From Anaerolineae bacterium (GTDB taxonomy: Bacteria > Chloroflexota > Anaerolineae > Aggregatilineales > Phototrophicaceae): DNA of 64,000 nucleotides. The notes under the pieces are model-generated. The model did no database searches, was not told where the DNA came from, and worked only from the letters and a program-made list of their open reading frames with translations. The position numbers were made by a program, and so were the translations under genes. Numbering within the stretch: position 1 is the stretch's first letter; every line of letters starts with the position of its first letter. Of the stretch, positions 38,061 to 49,322 are shown in pieces. Where the stretch lies: the NCBI GenBank assembly GCA_013360465.1, contig JABWBO010000001.1:124001-188000 (forward strand). Direction: 5' to 3'.

Positions 38061-38189
38061 ACAATTCTCCTCGGTAAACCATGATTCGAGCGATTTTAAC
38101 TGAACTCGCGGGATGGCTCAATCAGGGTTTGGTGAGAGGTATTGCGGGATTACACAAAATTTACATTTTCCAACAAGAGGAGTCTTGCG

Positions 38190-39512
38190 ATGCGCGCAAT
38201 TGATCTGATCGCGAAAAAACGGGATCGCGAATCTCTGACGACCGACGAGATCACCTGGCTCGTCGAGCGCTACACCCAGGGAGACGTGCCCGACTATCAG
38301 ATGTCGGCGTTCGTCATGGCGGTATATCTCAATGGTATGACGCGCAGTGAGACCGCCGATCTGACGCTGGCGATGGCACGGTCGGGCGAACAGCTTGATC
38401 TTTCCGATATCGGCGATTACTGGGTGGACAAGCACTCTTCCGGCGGGGTGGGGGACAAGACCACGCTCATCGTCCTCCCACTGGTCGCTTCCTGCGGTGT
38501 GCCGGTCGCCAAGATGAGCGGGCGCGGCTTAGGGATGTCGGGCGGCACGATAGATAAGCTCGAATCGATCCCTGGTTACCGTGTCGATCTTTCGGCGGAC
38601 GAATTCAAGCGGCTGGCGCGCGAAAATGGCATCGTGCTGAGCGGACAGTCGCTCGCCCTCGCGCCTGCGGATGGGAAGATTTACGCGCTGCGCGACGTAA
38701 CCGCCACCGTCGCCAGCAAGCCGCTGATCGCCAGCAGCATCATGAGCAAGAAAATCGCCGCCGGGGCGAACGGTATCGTGCTTGATGTGAAAGTCGGACG
38801 CGGGGCGTTCATGTCCACATTGGACGATGCGCGCGAACTGGCGCAGATGATGGTGGACATTGGCGCAGACGCCGGACGGGATGTGATTGCCATCCTCTCA
38901 GACATGAATCAGCCGTTGGGTAGTGCCGTTGGCAACGCCATCGAGGTCAAGGAGGCAGTCGAGATCTTGCGCGGCGGCGGTGCGCCAGATCTGCGTGAAC
39001 ACTGTCTGATGATCGCCGGTTTCATGCTTCGGCTTGCCGGACGTGGTCAGCGCTGGCAGGACGAGTCGACGGTGCGTGCCCTTCTGGAAGGCAAGATCTC
39101 CGATGGCTCGGCGGTCGCCAAGCTGCGCCAGATGGTTGTCGCGCAGGGTGGCGATGGCTCGATCATCGACGATGTGATGCGGCTTCCCACCGCCAGATAC
39201 CGGCAGGTCGTGACCGCCGATCAGGGCGGGTTCATCCACAGAGCCGATGCCGAGAACGTTTCGCGCGCAGCCTTTGAGCTTGGCGCTGGACGCGAGAAGA
39301 AAGGTGATCCAATCAACATGGCGGTTGGCGTCGAATGCCATGTCAAGGTGGGCGACTACGTTGAAACTGGAGTGCCGCTGGCGACCGTTCACTATGATGA
39401 TGCAGGGAAACTTGAAGCCTGCCTGCGCTGGCTGGGCAAGGCATTCGAGATCGCCCCACAGCCGTGCGCGCCGCTGCCGCTCTTCTACGAGATCATTCGT
39501 GGTGGTCGCTGA
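38190..39512 (+). CDS. Pyrimidine-nucleoside (thymidine/uridine) phosphorylase
   Basis: 440 residues. It cleaves pyrimidine nucleosides with phosphate to base and (deoxy)ribose-1-phosphate. Evidence: MRAIDLIAKKRDRESLTTDEI start, DKHSSGGVGDKTTLIVLP, the family's phosphate-binding stretch, SGRGLGMSGGTIDKLESIPG and a C-terminal MAVGVECHVKVGDYVETG domain. The length fits the Gram-positive Pdp group better than long TymA forms; substrate range is not readable. The ATG at 38190 has an AGAGGAG ribosome binding site; an upstream ATG lacks one. The 3' end overlaps the convergent lipoprotein gene by 20 bases. Confidence 0.93.
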   Translation: MRAIDLIAKKRDRESLTTDEITWLVERYTQGDVPDYQMSAFVMAVYLNGMTRSETADLTLAMARSGEQLDLSDIGDYWVDKHSSGGVGDKTTLIVLPLVASCGVPVAKMSGRGLGMSGGTIDKLESIPGYRVDLSADEFKRLARENGIVLSGQSLALAPADGKIYALRDVTATVASKPLIASSIMSKKIAAGANGIVLDVKVGRGAFMSTLDDARELAQMMVDIGADAGRDVIAILSDMNQPLGSAVGNAIEVKEAVEILRGGGAPDLREHCLMIAGFMLRLAGRGQRWQDESTVRALLEGKISDGSAVAKLRQMVVAQGGDGSIIDDVMRLPTARYRQVVTADQGGFIHRADAENVSRAAFELGAGREKKGDPINMAVGVECHVKVGDYVETGVPLATVHYDDAGKLEACLRWLGKAFEIAPQPCAPLPLFYEIIRGGR

Positions 39513-40131
39513 GATAGCGCATCGCACCGGCACGCGAACCTGTTTGCGCGGCGATGATCACGGCTGACGCTGCGTCATAAACCGGCTGTGCCAGCCAGCC
39601 CGGTTCCGGCGCGAAGGCGTTCTCGCTTAAATAGCGTTCGCGGAAATCCGCTGCCGGCTGCCGTTCTTCTGCCCAGAGGAATACGCCCGGCTGTGGAACG
39701 GCATCCCAGTTTCCGATGATGACGACGGGCAGGTCGCCAAATGCTGCCACCGCCGCCGAATCTTCTGCCGGTTCGCCTAGCGCCAGCGCGGCGAGAATCA
39801 GGGGATCGGCTGCCAGCGCGTGGGCACGGGCGACGGCTTCGCTTTCACCGTCGTCGATGGGCAGGAGTTCCAGCCAAATGCCGCCGAAGTCCGCCGCTGC
39901 CAATCGGGCGGCGTACAGCGCTTCGTAGCCAACGGCGCGGTTTTCCCCTTCGAAGGGTGCGAGCAAGGCGACACGGTAGATCGATGGCGTGTGTGGTACG
40001 GAACAACCCGCGCAGATCACGAGGAGTACCGCACAAGAAGCCGCCGACAGTGCCGCTTTGCTCACCCCCTCACAACCGTGAAAGAAAGCGAGACTACGAC
40101 TCCAAGCGCGGAAAGCGCGCTGCCTGATCAT
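39493..40131 (-). CDS. Short periplasmic-binding-like lipoprotein
   Basis: 212 residues. A hydrophobic N-terminal segment ends at Cys43 (ICAGC), a plausible lipobox with an unusual Cys at -3. The mature part begins YRVALLAPFEGENRAVGYEALYAARLA, much like LivJ/ABC-type ligand-binding proteins, and ends with FRERYLSENAFAPEPGWLAQPVYDAASAVI, also of that fold, but the usual 380-residue domain is reduced by about half in between. It might be a degenerate or minimal binding protein. Start uncertain. Last gene of the alaS-gp47-ruvX-mltG unit, 16 bases after mltG; overlaps the phosphorylase gene at its 3' end. Confidence 0.6.
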   Translation of the reverse strand: MIRQRAFRAWSRSLAFFHGCEGVSKAALSAASCAVLLVICAGCSVPHTPSIYRVALLAPFEGENRAVGYEALYAARLAAADFGGIWLELLPIDDGESEAVARAHALAADPLILAALALGEPAEDSAAVAAFGDLPVVIIGNWDAVPQPGVFLWAEERQPAADFRERYLSENAFAPEPGWLAQPVYDAASAVIIAAQTGSRAGAMRYLSDHHE

Positions 40132-40147
40132 CTGTCACACGCCCCCG

Positions 40148-41257
40148 TCATGAGCAGCTGTTCGCCAGATGTTCGTCAAACGTGCGCGCAAAACGATGAT
40201 AGCCGCTTCCATCGCAGTTCGCCTGGAAATAGAAAAACTCGGAAGCTTCAGGCGCAACCACCGCTTGCAGCATCGCCAGACCGGGATTGGCGATGGGACC
40301 TGGCGGCAGACCCGGACTGAGATAGGTATTGTAGGGGGAAATCACGCCCGTGTAGTCGGCGCGCGTGATCTGCGTCCACCAGTCGCCCGGTTGTCCCAGT
40401 GGATACTGGACGGTGGGGTCGGCGTCCAATTTCATGCCGATATCCAGCCTGTTGCGATAGACCCCGGCGATGAGAGGGGCTTCGTCGATGCGCACCGCTT
40501 CGCGCTGCACGATAGACGCCAGCGTAGCGACCTGATGCAGTGACCAACCCTGTTCCTGAGCCGCTGATTCGACGCCGGCAGTGCTGACCTGCGCCAGGAA
40601 CTCGTCCGTCAGCACATCGCGCAAACCGTGTGCCGTGATCTCCGGCGGCAGGCTGTAGGTATTGGGGAACAGAAACCCTTCGTGCGATGCGCCTGCCGGC
40701 AGACCCACACGCGCCGCAAATGACTCGTCGGGCTGTGTGCCTGCTGCCGTAACCGCCAGGAACTCTGCGCCGGAAAAACCGAAGAGAGGATTGGCGTCGA
40801 CTGCCTCGGCGATCTCTTCGAGCCGCCAGCCTTCGATGATGCGGAAGGGGATGAAACTGCCGCGCGAATCGGTGAGCGATTGTGCGATCTGTGGAATGGT
40901 CTGCGCGGCGTTCAGGAAGTAGGTCCCCGCTTCCAGTTGTGTGTCCCAACCTTGTAGGCGGACGTAATCGACGAAGACCTCAGCATCAGCGATCAACCCC
41001 GCCACCACCAGATTGGCGGCGATGGTGCGCGGCGAATCCCCAGGCTCGACCACGAAGCGCAGCGGCGTGTTGTCGGAACCCCTCGGCGTGTTCAGGACCG
41101 CTTCTCGCCCTGCCAGGCGAAGGCGGATCAATTGCGTCTGCACGAAGCCGATCGGGTCGCCGCCGGAAACCAGCAGTAGCCCCAACAAGAGGATGAGTGC
41201 GAGGATGAACAGCGCCGCTGCCGCCGCAAAGAGCAGTTTTGGAATTCGCATAGTCAA
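40148..41257 (-). CDS. mltG: Endolytic transglycosylase MltG
   Basis: 369 residues: N-terminal signal anchor (about 5-30), a LysM-like beta region with FVVEPGDSPRTIAANL, and the YceG catalytic domain with FPNTYSLPPE, ASIVQREA (catalytic Glu), VYRNRLDIGMKLDADPTVQYPLG and YNTYLSPGLPPGPIANPG, ending FQANCDGSGYHRFARTFDEH. MltG cuts nascent glycan strands at the membrane and limits their length. Encoded 13 bases after ruvX, a common neighbour. Confidence 0.93.
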   Translation of the reverse strand: MTMRIPKLLFAAAAALFILALILLLGLLLVSGGDPIGFVQTQLIRLRLAGREAVLNTPRGSDNTPLRFVVEPGDSPRTIAANLVVAGLIADAEVFVDYVRLQGWDTQLEAGTYFLNAAQTIPQIAQSLTDSRGSFIPFRIIEGWRLEEIAEAVDANPLFGFSGAEFLAVTAAGTQPDESFAARVGLPAGASHEGFLFPNTYSLPPEITAHGLRDVLTDEFLAQVSTAGVESAAQEQGWSLHQVATLASIVQREAVRIDEAPLIAGVYRNRLDIGMKLDADPTVQYPLGQPGDWWTQITRADYTGVISPYNTYLSPGLPPGPIANPGLAMLQAVVAPEASEFFYFQANCDGSGYHRFARTFDEHLANSCS

Positions 41258-41270
41258 TTACCAAAGCAGT

Positions 41271-41732
41271 TCATTCGGATAGAAACTCGGGTAGGAAGAT
41301 CATTAGCCCATCACGTACCGCATCCAGATAACTCTGGAGCATAATACGCGCCGCCAGATCGTCAATCGGCGCACGGAGCGGGCGTTTCAACCGCTTCGCC
41401 CATTCCTGGGCATCCACCGAGGTGAGCTGTTCGTCCCACAACACGACCGGAAGGGGGATCGCCTGACGCAAATATTCCACCCAATTGCGCACCTTACTCG
41501 CCTGTGTGTACACACCTTCTGGATCATCATATTCCGATGGCAAACCGACGATAATCCCGATCACCTGCTGCTCTTTGGTGACCTTTGCCAGTTTGTCGAA
41601 ATCCTCGCGTTTGGATTTGCGGTGGATGACCAGCAGCTCACGCGCGGTCAGACCAACACGATCGCTGACTGCCACCCCGATGCGCGCCAAGCCGTGATCG
41701 ATACCGAGCAGCCTGCCCTTGAGGGATGTCAC
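41271..41732 (-). CDS. ruvX: Holliday junction resolvase-like nuclease RuvX (YqgF)
   Basis: 153 residues, RNase H fold: LLGIDHGLARIGVAVSD (first Asp), VVLWDEQLTSVDAQ (Glu) and APIDDLAARIMLQSYLD (second Asp). YqgF proteins are implicated in 16S rRNA 5' end processing and Holliday junction resolution. The start is a GTG at 41730-41732 in a GTGA overlap with the upstream gene stop; a longer frame is open upstream but is not homologous. Between the gp47-like gene and mltG. Confidence 0.9.
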   Translation of the reverse strand: MTSLKGRLLGIDHGLARIGVAVSDRVGLTARELLVIHRKSKREDFDKLAKVTKEQQVIGIIVGLPSEYDDPEGVYTQASKVRNWVEYLRQAIPLPVVLWDEQLTSVDAQEWAKRLKRPLRAPIDDLAARIMLQSYLDAVRDGLMIFLPEFLSE

Positions 41733-43288
41733 AAATTGACCACCAACAGGCGAATGCGCGCCGCAAGGAGAGGCAGGGTGGGGAGCCACTCAGGCGATAG
41801 GATGATCTGAGGGAATGACCCCGGTTCGAGATCAATGCTGTCCTGAAGAAAGTTGGTCGCGTCCGCCATGCTTCGCCCAGCAAGCGCCTGCTGATACTGC
41901 CAGGGATCGATCTGAGCGCTCGCCTGTCCTGCAGCGTATACCGTGAAGGTCACACCGCCGTCCGGGTCAATCCCTGTCACGCTGCGGCGTTCGAAAACCA
42001 TTGAGTCTGGGCGAACACCATAGCTGCGCGGAATCTGCGCCGCTAGCCTCGCAAAAGCGACCTGCTGAGCCAGATCTTCATCGACGGCGGTCGCCTGTAC
42101 CACCGCGCGCATAGTCAGGGTAAGTTCATGGGTCAGGTCACCTACGTTATGCGAAAAACTCATCCAGTCGGCGCGCTCTTCCACAATACCGATTGTCTCG
42201 CTGATCAGAAATTGACGCTCTTCCAGCCGGGGCTGCATCTCATCGAAGGCGCGATCTTGAATCTGCTGGCGCAAGATCGCGATCAACCGCTCACGGTCCT
42301 CGGCGCTGACTGCGCTGGTCACCCGGCGCTCACCCCCAAAGGTCGGCGAGATGTTCCTCACTTCCACCTGTTCCGCCAGGGGACCAACGAGTGTGTTGAT
42401 CATGCCCGCCGGGACGTTGCCGGTGTCTCCGGCGGCTTCTTCGACCGCTTCAATCGGGACTTCGATTTGCAGCCCCTGTCCGGCGGGAACCTGTGCCTCG
42501 ACCATTGTGCGGAAAAGGATGGGAGCGCCCGCCCCTGTGCTGACAAATGCGCCGACGGGAATTGCAACCTCTGCGTCTGTCTTGTTAATGAAGATTACTG
42601 CTCCCGTCGCGCGAGACGCCCCAAGCTGCTGAACCCCCGTCGTCGCAATCGCCGCGCGTTCCTCGACCTGGGCGCGAACGACCAGCGCGGGGATGACTCC
42701 GGTCTCGACATCGACTCGCACCAGTTCGGAATTGGGCACTGCGCGGACACTGGCTTCGACTTCAAGGGTTTGCCGCAAGGGCACAATCGTTACTGTGGCG
42801 CTGGGCAGCGCTGCATAGGCGGCTATTCCGGTGAGGAGCAGGAAGATGAGAATCATCGCCAGCCGCGTGATCAGGCGTATGCGCTTCTGAACCGGCGTCA
42901 GTTCTTCGGCGCGAAGCCGGCTGGCGACCTCGCTCAGCTCATCCGGTTCGGGGTCCTCTTTCGGCTTGTGAAAGCGGTTGGTAAAGACCTTGGCACGCCC
43001 GCGCTTCCACTTTTGCTTTTCGCTGCCGCCGATGGTCTCAAACGTGCTGATGTTGAGTTCGCGCGCGCTGCGAATGACATCGTCGTCGTGCGTGACAAGC
43101 GCCAGTTTGATCGCCAGGCGCATGGCTTCCCGCTGCACGAGGACGAGATCGAGTTTGCGGGTGAGGGCGGTGCCCCGCTCGGGCCAGATCAGCAGCACTC
43201 GCTGCCCGCGCAAGAACGTCAGCCGATCCCGAACGGAAGCGGCATCTTCATTCGGTTCCAGCTGGACGTATTCGGGCTTAGGTGGCAT
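41729..43288 (-). CDS. Single-pass membrane protein with gp47/baseplate-J-like external domain
   Basis: 519 residues. The N-terminal 100 residues are a soluble Rossmann-like domain (RVLLIWPERGTALTRKLD, ALVTHDDDVIRSARE), then a basic linker, one membrane helix (about 136-160) and an external beta-rich domain containing a gp47/baseplate J-like stretch (NKTDAEVAIPVGAFVSTGAGAPI, AGDTGNVPAGMIN). Related proteins are frequent in Chloroflexota and Patescibacteria without phage genes and without known function. Here it is coupled to ruvX and follows alaS by 78 bases, so a phage origin is unlikely. Confidence 0.72.
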   Translation of the reverse strand: MPPKPEYVQLEPNEDAASVRDRLTFLRGQRVLLIWPERGTALTRKLDLVLVQREAMRLAIKLALVTHDDDVIRSARELNISTFETIGGSEKQKWKRGRAKVFTNRFHKPKEDPEPDELSEVASRLRAEELTPVQKRIRLITRLAMILIFLLLTGIAAYAALPSATVTIVPLRQTLEVEASVRAVPNSELVRVDVETGVIPALVVRAQVEERAAIATTGVQQLGASRATGAVIFINKTDAEVAIPVGAFVSTGAGAPILFRTMVEAQVPAGQGLQIEVPIEAVEEAAGDTGNVPAGMINTLVGPLAEQVEVRNISPTFGGERRVTSAVSAEDRERLIAILRQQIQDRAFDEMQPRLEERQFLISETIGIVEERADWMSFSHNVGDLTHELTLTMRAVVQATAVDEDLAQQVAFARLAAQIPRSYGVRPDSMVFERRSVTGIDPDGGVTFTVYAAGQASAQIDPWQYQQALAGRSMADATNFLQDSIDLEPGSFPQIILSPEWLPTLPLLAARIRLLVVNL

Positions 43289-43366
43289 CGGTCCTCACGA
43301 CCTCAGTCTGACAGAACGCAGCAGTCGCGGGCGCAGCGCGCCGCGTCCCGAACCTAGACGAAAGTG

Positions 43367-46051
<2,685 letters not shown>

Positions 46052-46103
46052 AGCGTGCGCTCCGATGCGATACTTCCTGATGGTGTCATAATAACCGCCG
46101 GAG

Positions 46104-46132
46104 ATTATAGTTCCCCCAGCGGAGATTGTGTA
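46104..46132 (-). promoter_or_regulatory. Promoter of the alaS operon
   Basis: On the minus strand TACACA (46127-46132), 17 bases, then a perfect TATAAT (46104-46109), 53 bases before the alaS ATG. Confidence 0.5.
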
Positions 46133-46162
46133 GAAGCCGTTTTTCCGCATGGAGTTCGCCGG

Positions 46163-46168
46163 TATAAT
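46163..46168 (+). promoter_or_regulatory. -10 element for the rRNA methyltransferase gene
   Basis: A perfect TATAAT, 34 bases before the ATG at 46202, in the divergent space shared with alaS. The -35 region is T-rich (TTTTTCC) without a good TTGACA match. Confidence 0.45.
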
Positions 46169-46201
46169 CCACCCAGCGCGGCTTGCCAGGCGTAACGGCT
46201 G

Positions 46202-47410
46202 ATGACAGAGCAGATCGAAGTGGAGCTGACCGGCATGGTCTACGGCGGGTATGCCATCGGCAGAGCCGACGGACGTACGCTGTTCGTCACCGGCGGGCTG
46301 CCCGGTGAACGGGTTTCCGCTCGCATCACGCGCGATCAGGTACGCTACGCCTTCGCTGTTGTCGAGCAGGTGATCGTGCCATCGCCGCAGCGTATCACCC
46401 CGCGCTGCGTGCATTTCCGCGCGAAGGCGTGTGGCGGATGCCAATGGCAGCATCTCGACTATGAAGCGCAATTGGCTTACAAGACCGAAATTGTGGGTGA
46501 GCAGTTTCGCCGCATCGGAAAGTTCACGAATGCGCCGATTCTTCCGATTCTCGCCAGCCCGGACCCCTGGTTCTATCGAACGCACGTGACATTTCAGGTT
46601 GAGCCGGTAAGCGGACGGCTCGGCTTCGTTGCACCAGACGACCGCACTCTCATCCCTATCGACGAATGCCATATCCTACGCCCTGAGCTGATGGAGATGC
46701 GGCAGGCTCTGGACAGCGGGGCGGGCATTCGCCAGCCGGGACACCGCCGCCTTCGCTGTATGGTCGGTTCAGATGGAAGCGAGCGGGTCTCCGTCTCCTT
46801 TCGACCGGACGAAGCAGACGAGGATGCGTCGGCGAACATGCCGGGCGGGTCAGTGACCTTCGCAATCAAAGATCAGACCTTTCGAGTTGGCGCTGGCAGT
46901 TTCTTTCAGGTGAATCTGCTACAGGCGGAACACCTGGTCGATCTCGTCCTGGAACATCTTCGTCTGAGCGGGCATGAGCGCGTACTCGATCTGTACTCCG
47001 GGGTAGGGCTGTTCACCGCTTTTCTGGCGAAGCGTGCGGCGCAGGTCAGCGCCATAGAATCGTCGCCAGGCGCAGTCGCCGATGCGCGCGTCAATCTGGC
47101 GCGGTTTCCAAAGGTGGAGGTCCGAGAAGGCTTGGTCGAGGTGGTTTTGCCTCGCTTCAGCGGGCGTTTCGACTCGGCAGTGATCGACCCGCCGCGCGCC
47201 GGGATGCAGCGAAAGGCGCTGGAGGCACTTGTCGCCAAACGACCCCGCCGAATCGCCTACGTCTCCTGCGATCCGACGACCCTGGCGCGCGACGCGCGGC
47301 GGTTGGTCGATGCCGGCTACACGCTGGCGCATGTTCGACCCTTGGATATGTTCCCACAGACGTATCATATCGAGTGTGTGGCAGGGTTTGAACGGAGGGC
47401 AGCGGCGTGA
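46202..47410 (+). CDS. 23S rRNA (uracil-5-)-methyltransferase, RlmD/RumA-type
   Basis: 402 residues. An N-terminal TRAM domain (MVYGGYAIGRADGRTLFV, GERVSARI) precedes an iron-sulfur cluster site (CVHFRAKACGGC plus a later Cys in ECHIL), then a SAM-binding domain: LDLYSGVGLFTAFLA, the catalytic DPPRAGM and YVSCDPTTLARD with the nucleophilic Cys. It makes 5-methyluridine in 23S rRNA or tRNA; RlmC, RlmD and TrmA cannot be separated by eye. Monocistronic, with its own TATAAT upstream. Confidence 0.88.
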   Translation: MTEQIEVELTGMVYGGYAIGRADGRTLFVTGGLPGERVSARITRDQVRYAFAVVEQVIVPSPQRITPRCVHFRAKACGGCQWQHLDYEAQLAYKTEIVGEQFRRIGKFTNAPILPILASPDPWFYRTHVTFQVEPVSGRLGFVAPDDRTLIPIDECHILRPELMEMRQALDSGAGIRQPGHRRLRCMVGSDGSERVSVSFRPDEADEDASANMPGGSVTFAIKDQTFRVGAGSFFQVNLLQAEHLVDLVLEHLRLSGHERVLDLYSGVGLFTAFLAKRAAQVSAIESSPGAVADARVNLARFPKVEVREGLVEVVLPRFSGRFDSAVIDPPRAGMQRKALEALVAKRPRRIAYVSCDPTTLARDARRLVDAGYTLAHVRPLDMFPQTYHIECVAGFERRAAA

Positions 47411-47531
47411 CTTCAACGCGTGAAGTTCGCCCATGTTGCGCGGGCAGATCGGACGGCGGTATATTTTCGCTGCTGCGATTTGAGTGTCACGGAATTATCC
47501 TGAGCTGTGAATCCGTAAACCGAGAGCCAAC

Positions 47532-47942
47532 ATGCTGACCCCTGAACTACGCACATTTCTACAAGCGCCGCTCATCGCCCGCCTCAGTGTCATCGACTCC
47601 AATGGCTATCCTCATACGGTGCCGCTGTGGTTTGACGTGGACGGCAATGACATTGTGATCATCAGCGACCGCAAAACTCGCAAGGTCGATTACATCAAGG
47701 CGAACTCCAAGGCGTCGGTCTGCATCGGTGGTGGAGAAACCGCCGAGAATACCGTTGGTCCTGGTTATCTCTTCAAAGGAGAATGCCTGATCGAAGAAGA
47801 CCCCGGCTTTGCCTGGCTGCGGCGGATGACCCTGCGCTATGAACAGGGTGAGCAGGCGGAAAAGGACATTGAGCTGTGGCGTACGACGCTGGACATGATG
47901 GTCATCCGTTTCAAGATTGCCAAGATCAGCAAGGTGTTCTAG
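47532..47942 (+). CDS. Pyridoxamine 5'-phosphate oxidase-like (split-barrel) protein
   Basis: 136 residues of FMN/F420-binding split-barrel fold: FLQAPLIARLSVIDSNGYPHTVPLWF, IVIISDRKTRKVDYIKAN and a basic C-terminal VIRFKIAKISKVF strand. Members bind FMN or F420 and act as reductases of unknown substrate; the presence of an Arg-Lys-rich stretch (DRKTRKVDYI) is compatible with either. No neighbour suggests a pathway. It follows the methyltransferase gene by 120 bases, with no clear promoter found. Confidence 0.82.
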   Translation: MLTPELRTFLQAPLIARLSVIDSNGYPHTVPLWFDVDGNDIVIISDRKTRKVDYIKANSKASVCIGGGETAENTVGPGYLFKGECLIEEDPGFAWLRRMTLRYEQGEQAEKDIELWRTTLDMMVIRFKIAKISKVF

Positions 47943-48040
47943 ACGACAACCCTCGCTGAAACGGGTTCACGTGCCGGACCGGTATCAGGGTTCAAACTTC
48001 ATAAAATGCGTACCATAATGGGTCCGCAGCCTGCATGGTC

Positions 48041-48049
48041 TGATATACT
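48041..48049 (+). promoter_or_regulatory. Extended -10 promoter of tyrS
   Basis: TGATATACT, an extended -10 element, 38 bases before the tyrS ATG. No convincing -35. I see no T-box or other structured leader in the 144 bases between the previous gene and tyrS. Confidence 0.45.
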
Positions 48050-48086
48050 ATCGCTATTCGCGCGATACTTGAACGAGTGAACCCTC

Positions 48087-49322
48087 ATGGCAACGATTGA
48101 TGAACAAGTCGAAATCCTCATGTCCGGGGTCGAATATGGCGATCCGCAGACCAAGGTCACTATGGCGCGGGAACTTCGCGAGCGCCTGATCGAGGCAGAA
48201 AAACAGGGACGCCCACTCCGCGTATACTGCGGCTATGATCCGCGCACGTCGGACCTGCATCTGGGTCACACGATCACCATGCGCAAGCTGCGCCAGTTCC
48301 AGGAATTCGGGCATGACGTGACGTTCCTGATTGGGACTTTCACCAGCCTGATCGGCGATCCGTCTGACAAAGAGAAGGCGCGCGATCAGCTCACCCGCGA
48401 GCAGGTCGAGGAGAACGCGCAGACCTACGCGCAGCAGGCGTTCAAGATTCTTGACCCGAACTTGACGCGAATCCGCCACAACGACGAGTGGCTGTCTACG
48501 CTCGACTTCGCCGATATCATTCGCCTGGCGTCGAACTTCACGGTTCAGCAGTTCCTGGTGCGCGAAAACTTCAGCAAGCGCATGGACAGCGGCATGCCGA
48601 TCTATCTGCATGAGTTCTTCTATGCGCTGATGCAGGCGTATGACGCCGTCGCTCAGGAGGCGGATGTGCAGGTCGGCGGACAGGATCAGTTGTTCAACAT
48701 CGTCGTCGCCGGGCGCAAGCTGCAAGAGGCGCTGGGGCAGAAGCCGCAGATCGCCATCATCATGGGCGAGAGCCTGCCTGGCACGGACGGTTCCTCCAAG
48801 ATGAGCAAGAGCATGGGCAATCATATCCCGCTGCTCGCTGAGCCTTGGGATATGTATGGCAAAGTGATGAGCCTGCCGGACCAGGCGATGCCGATCTTCT
48901 ACAAGCTGATTCTGGGTTGGTCCGGGGCGAAGCTGGAAGAACTTCAGAGAGGATTATCCTGCGGAACGCTGCACCCGAACGAGACTAAGATGCAGCTGGC
49001 GCGGGAGATCGTCGCCATCTTCCACAGCCCGGCAGATGCCGAGGCTGCCCAGAGGCGCTGGGATGAGGTCTTCCGCAGTGGGGGCGGCATTCCGGAGGAC
49101 ATCCCTGAAACTGTGCTGACTGCTGAGGAGAAGATTGTCGATGTGCTGCGTCGGCTGAATATGGTCGGCAGCGGCAGCGAGGCGCGCCGGCTGATCGAGC
49201 AGAATGGTGTGCGCGCCAACGGGGAGCCGGTGACGGACGCTCATGCGATGATCAAGCCGGATGCCCTGCCGGTTGTGCTTCAGGTTGGTAAGCGGAAGTT
49301 TGTCCGCCTTGTAGCGGGCTAA
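48087..49322 (+). CDS. tyrS: Tyrosyl-tRNA synthetase
   Basis: 411 residues. Class I catalytic domain with the HIGH-type DLHLGHTIT and the DGSSKMSKSMGN loop, and a C-terminal S4 RNA-binding domain (VDVLRRLNMVGSGSEARRLIEQNG). The size and KMSKS form fit the TyrZ-type subgroup. It charges tRNA-Tyr. Its TAA stop overlaps the last codon of the convergent permease gene (49319-49322). Confidence 0.95.
   Translation: MATIDEQVEILMSGVEYGDPQTKVTMARELRERLIEAEKQGRPLRVYCGYDPRTSDLHLGHTITMRKLRQFQEFGHDVTFLIGTFTSLIGDPSDKEKARDQLTREQVEENAQTYAQQAFKILDPNLTRIRHNDEWLSTLDFADIIRLASNFTVQQFLVRENFSKRMDSGMPIYLHEFFYALMQAYDAVAQEADVQVGGQDQLFNIVVAGRKLQEALGQKPQIAIIMGESLPGTDGSSKMSKSMGNHIPLLAEPWDMYGKVMSLPDQAMPIFYKLILGWSGAKLEELQRGLSCGTLHPNETKMQLAREIVAIFHSPADAEAAQRRWDEVFRSGGGIPEDIPETVLTAEEKIVDVLRRLNMVGSGSEARRLIEQNGVRANGEPVTDAHAMIKPDALPVVLQVGKRKFVRLVAG

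Noticed and set aside
41729-43288. Prophage remnant signalled by a baseplate-J-like domain
   Set aside because: No other phage-like gene nearby, a membrane helix in the protein and tight coupling to ruvX; it fits a cellular family.
46052-46672. N-terminal extension of alaS by 207 codons
   Set aside because: It overlaps the divergent methyltransferase gene and both promoters, and shows no similarity to alanyl-tRNA synthetase; the conserved start is at 46051.
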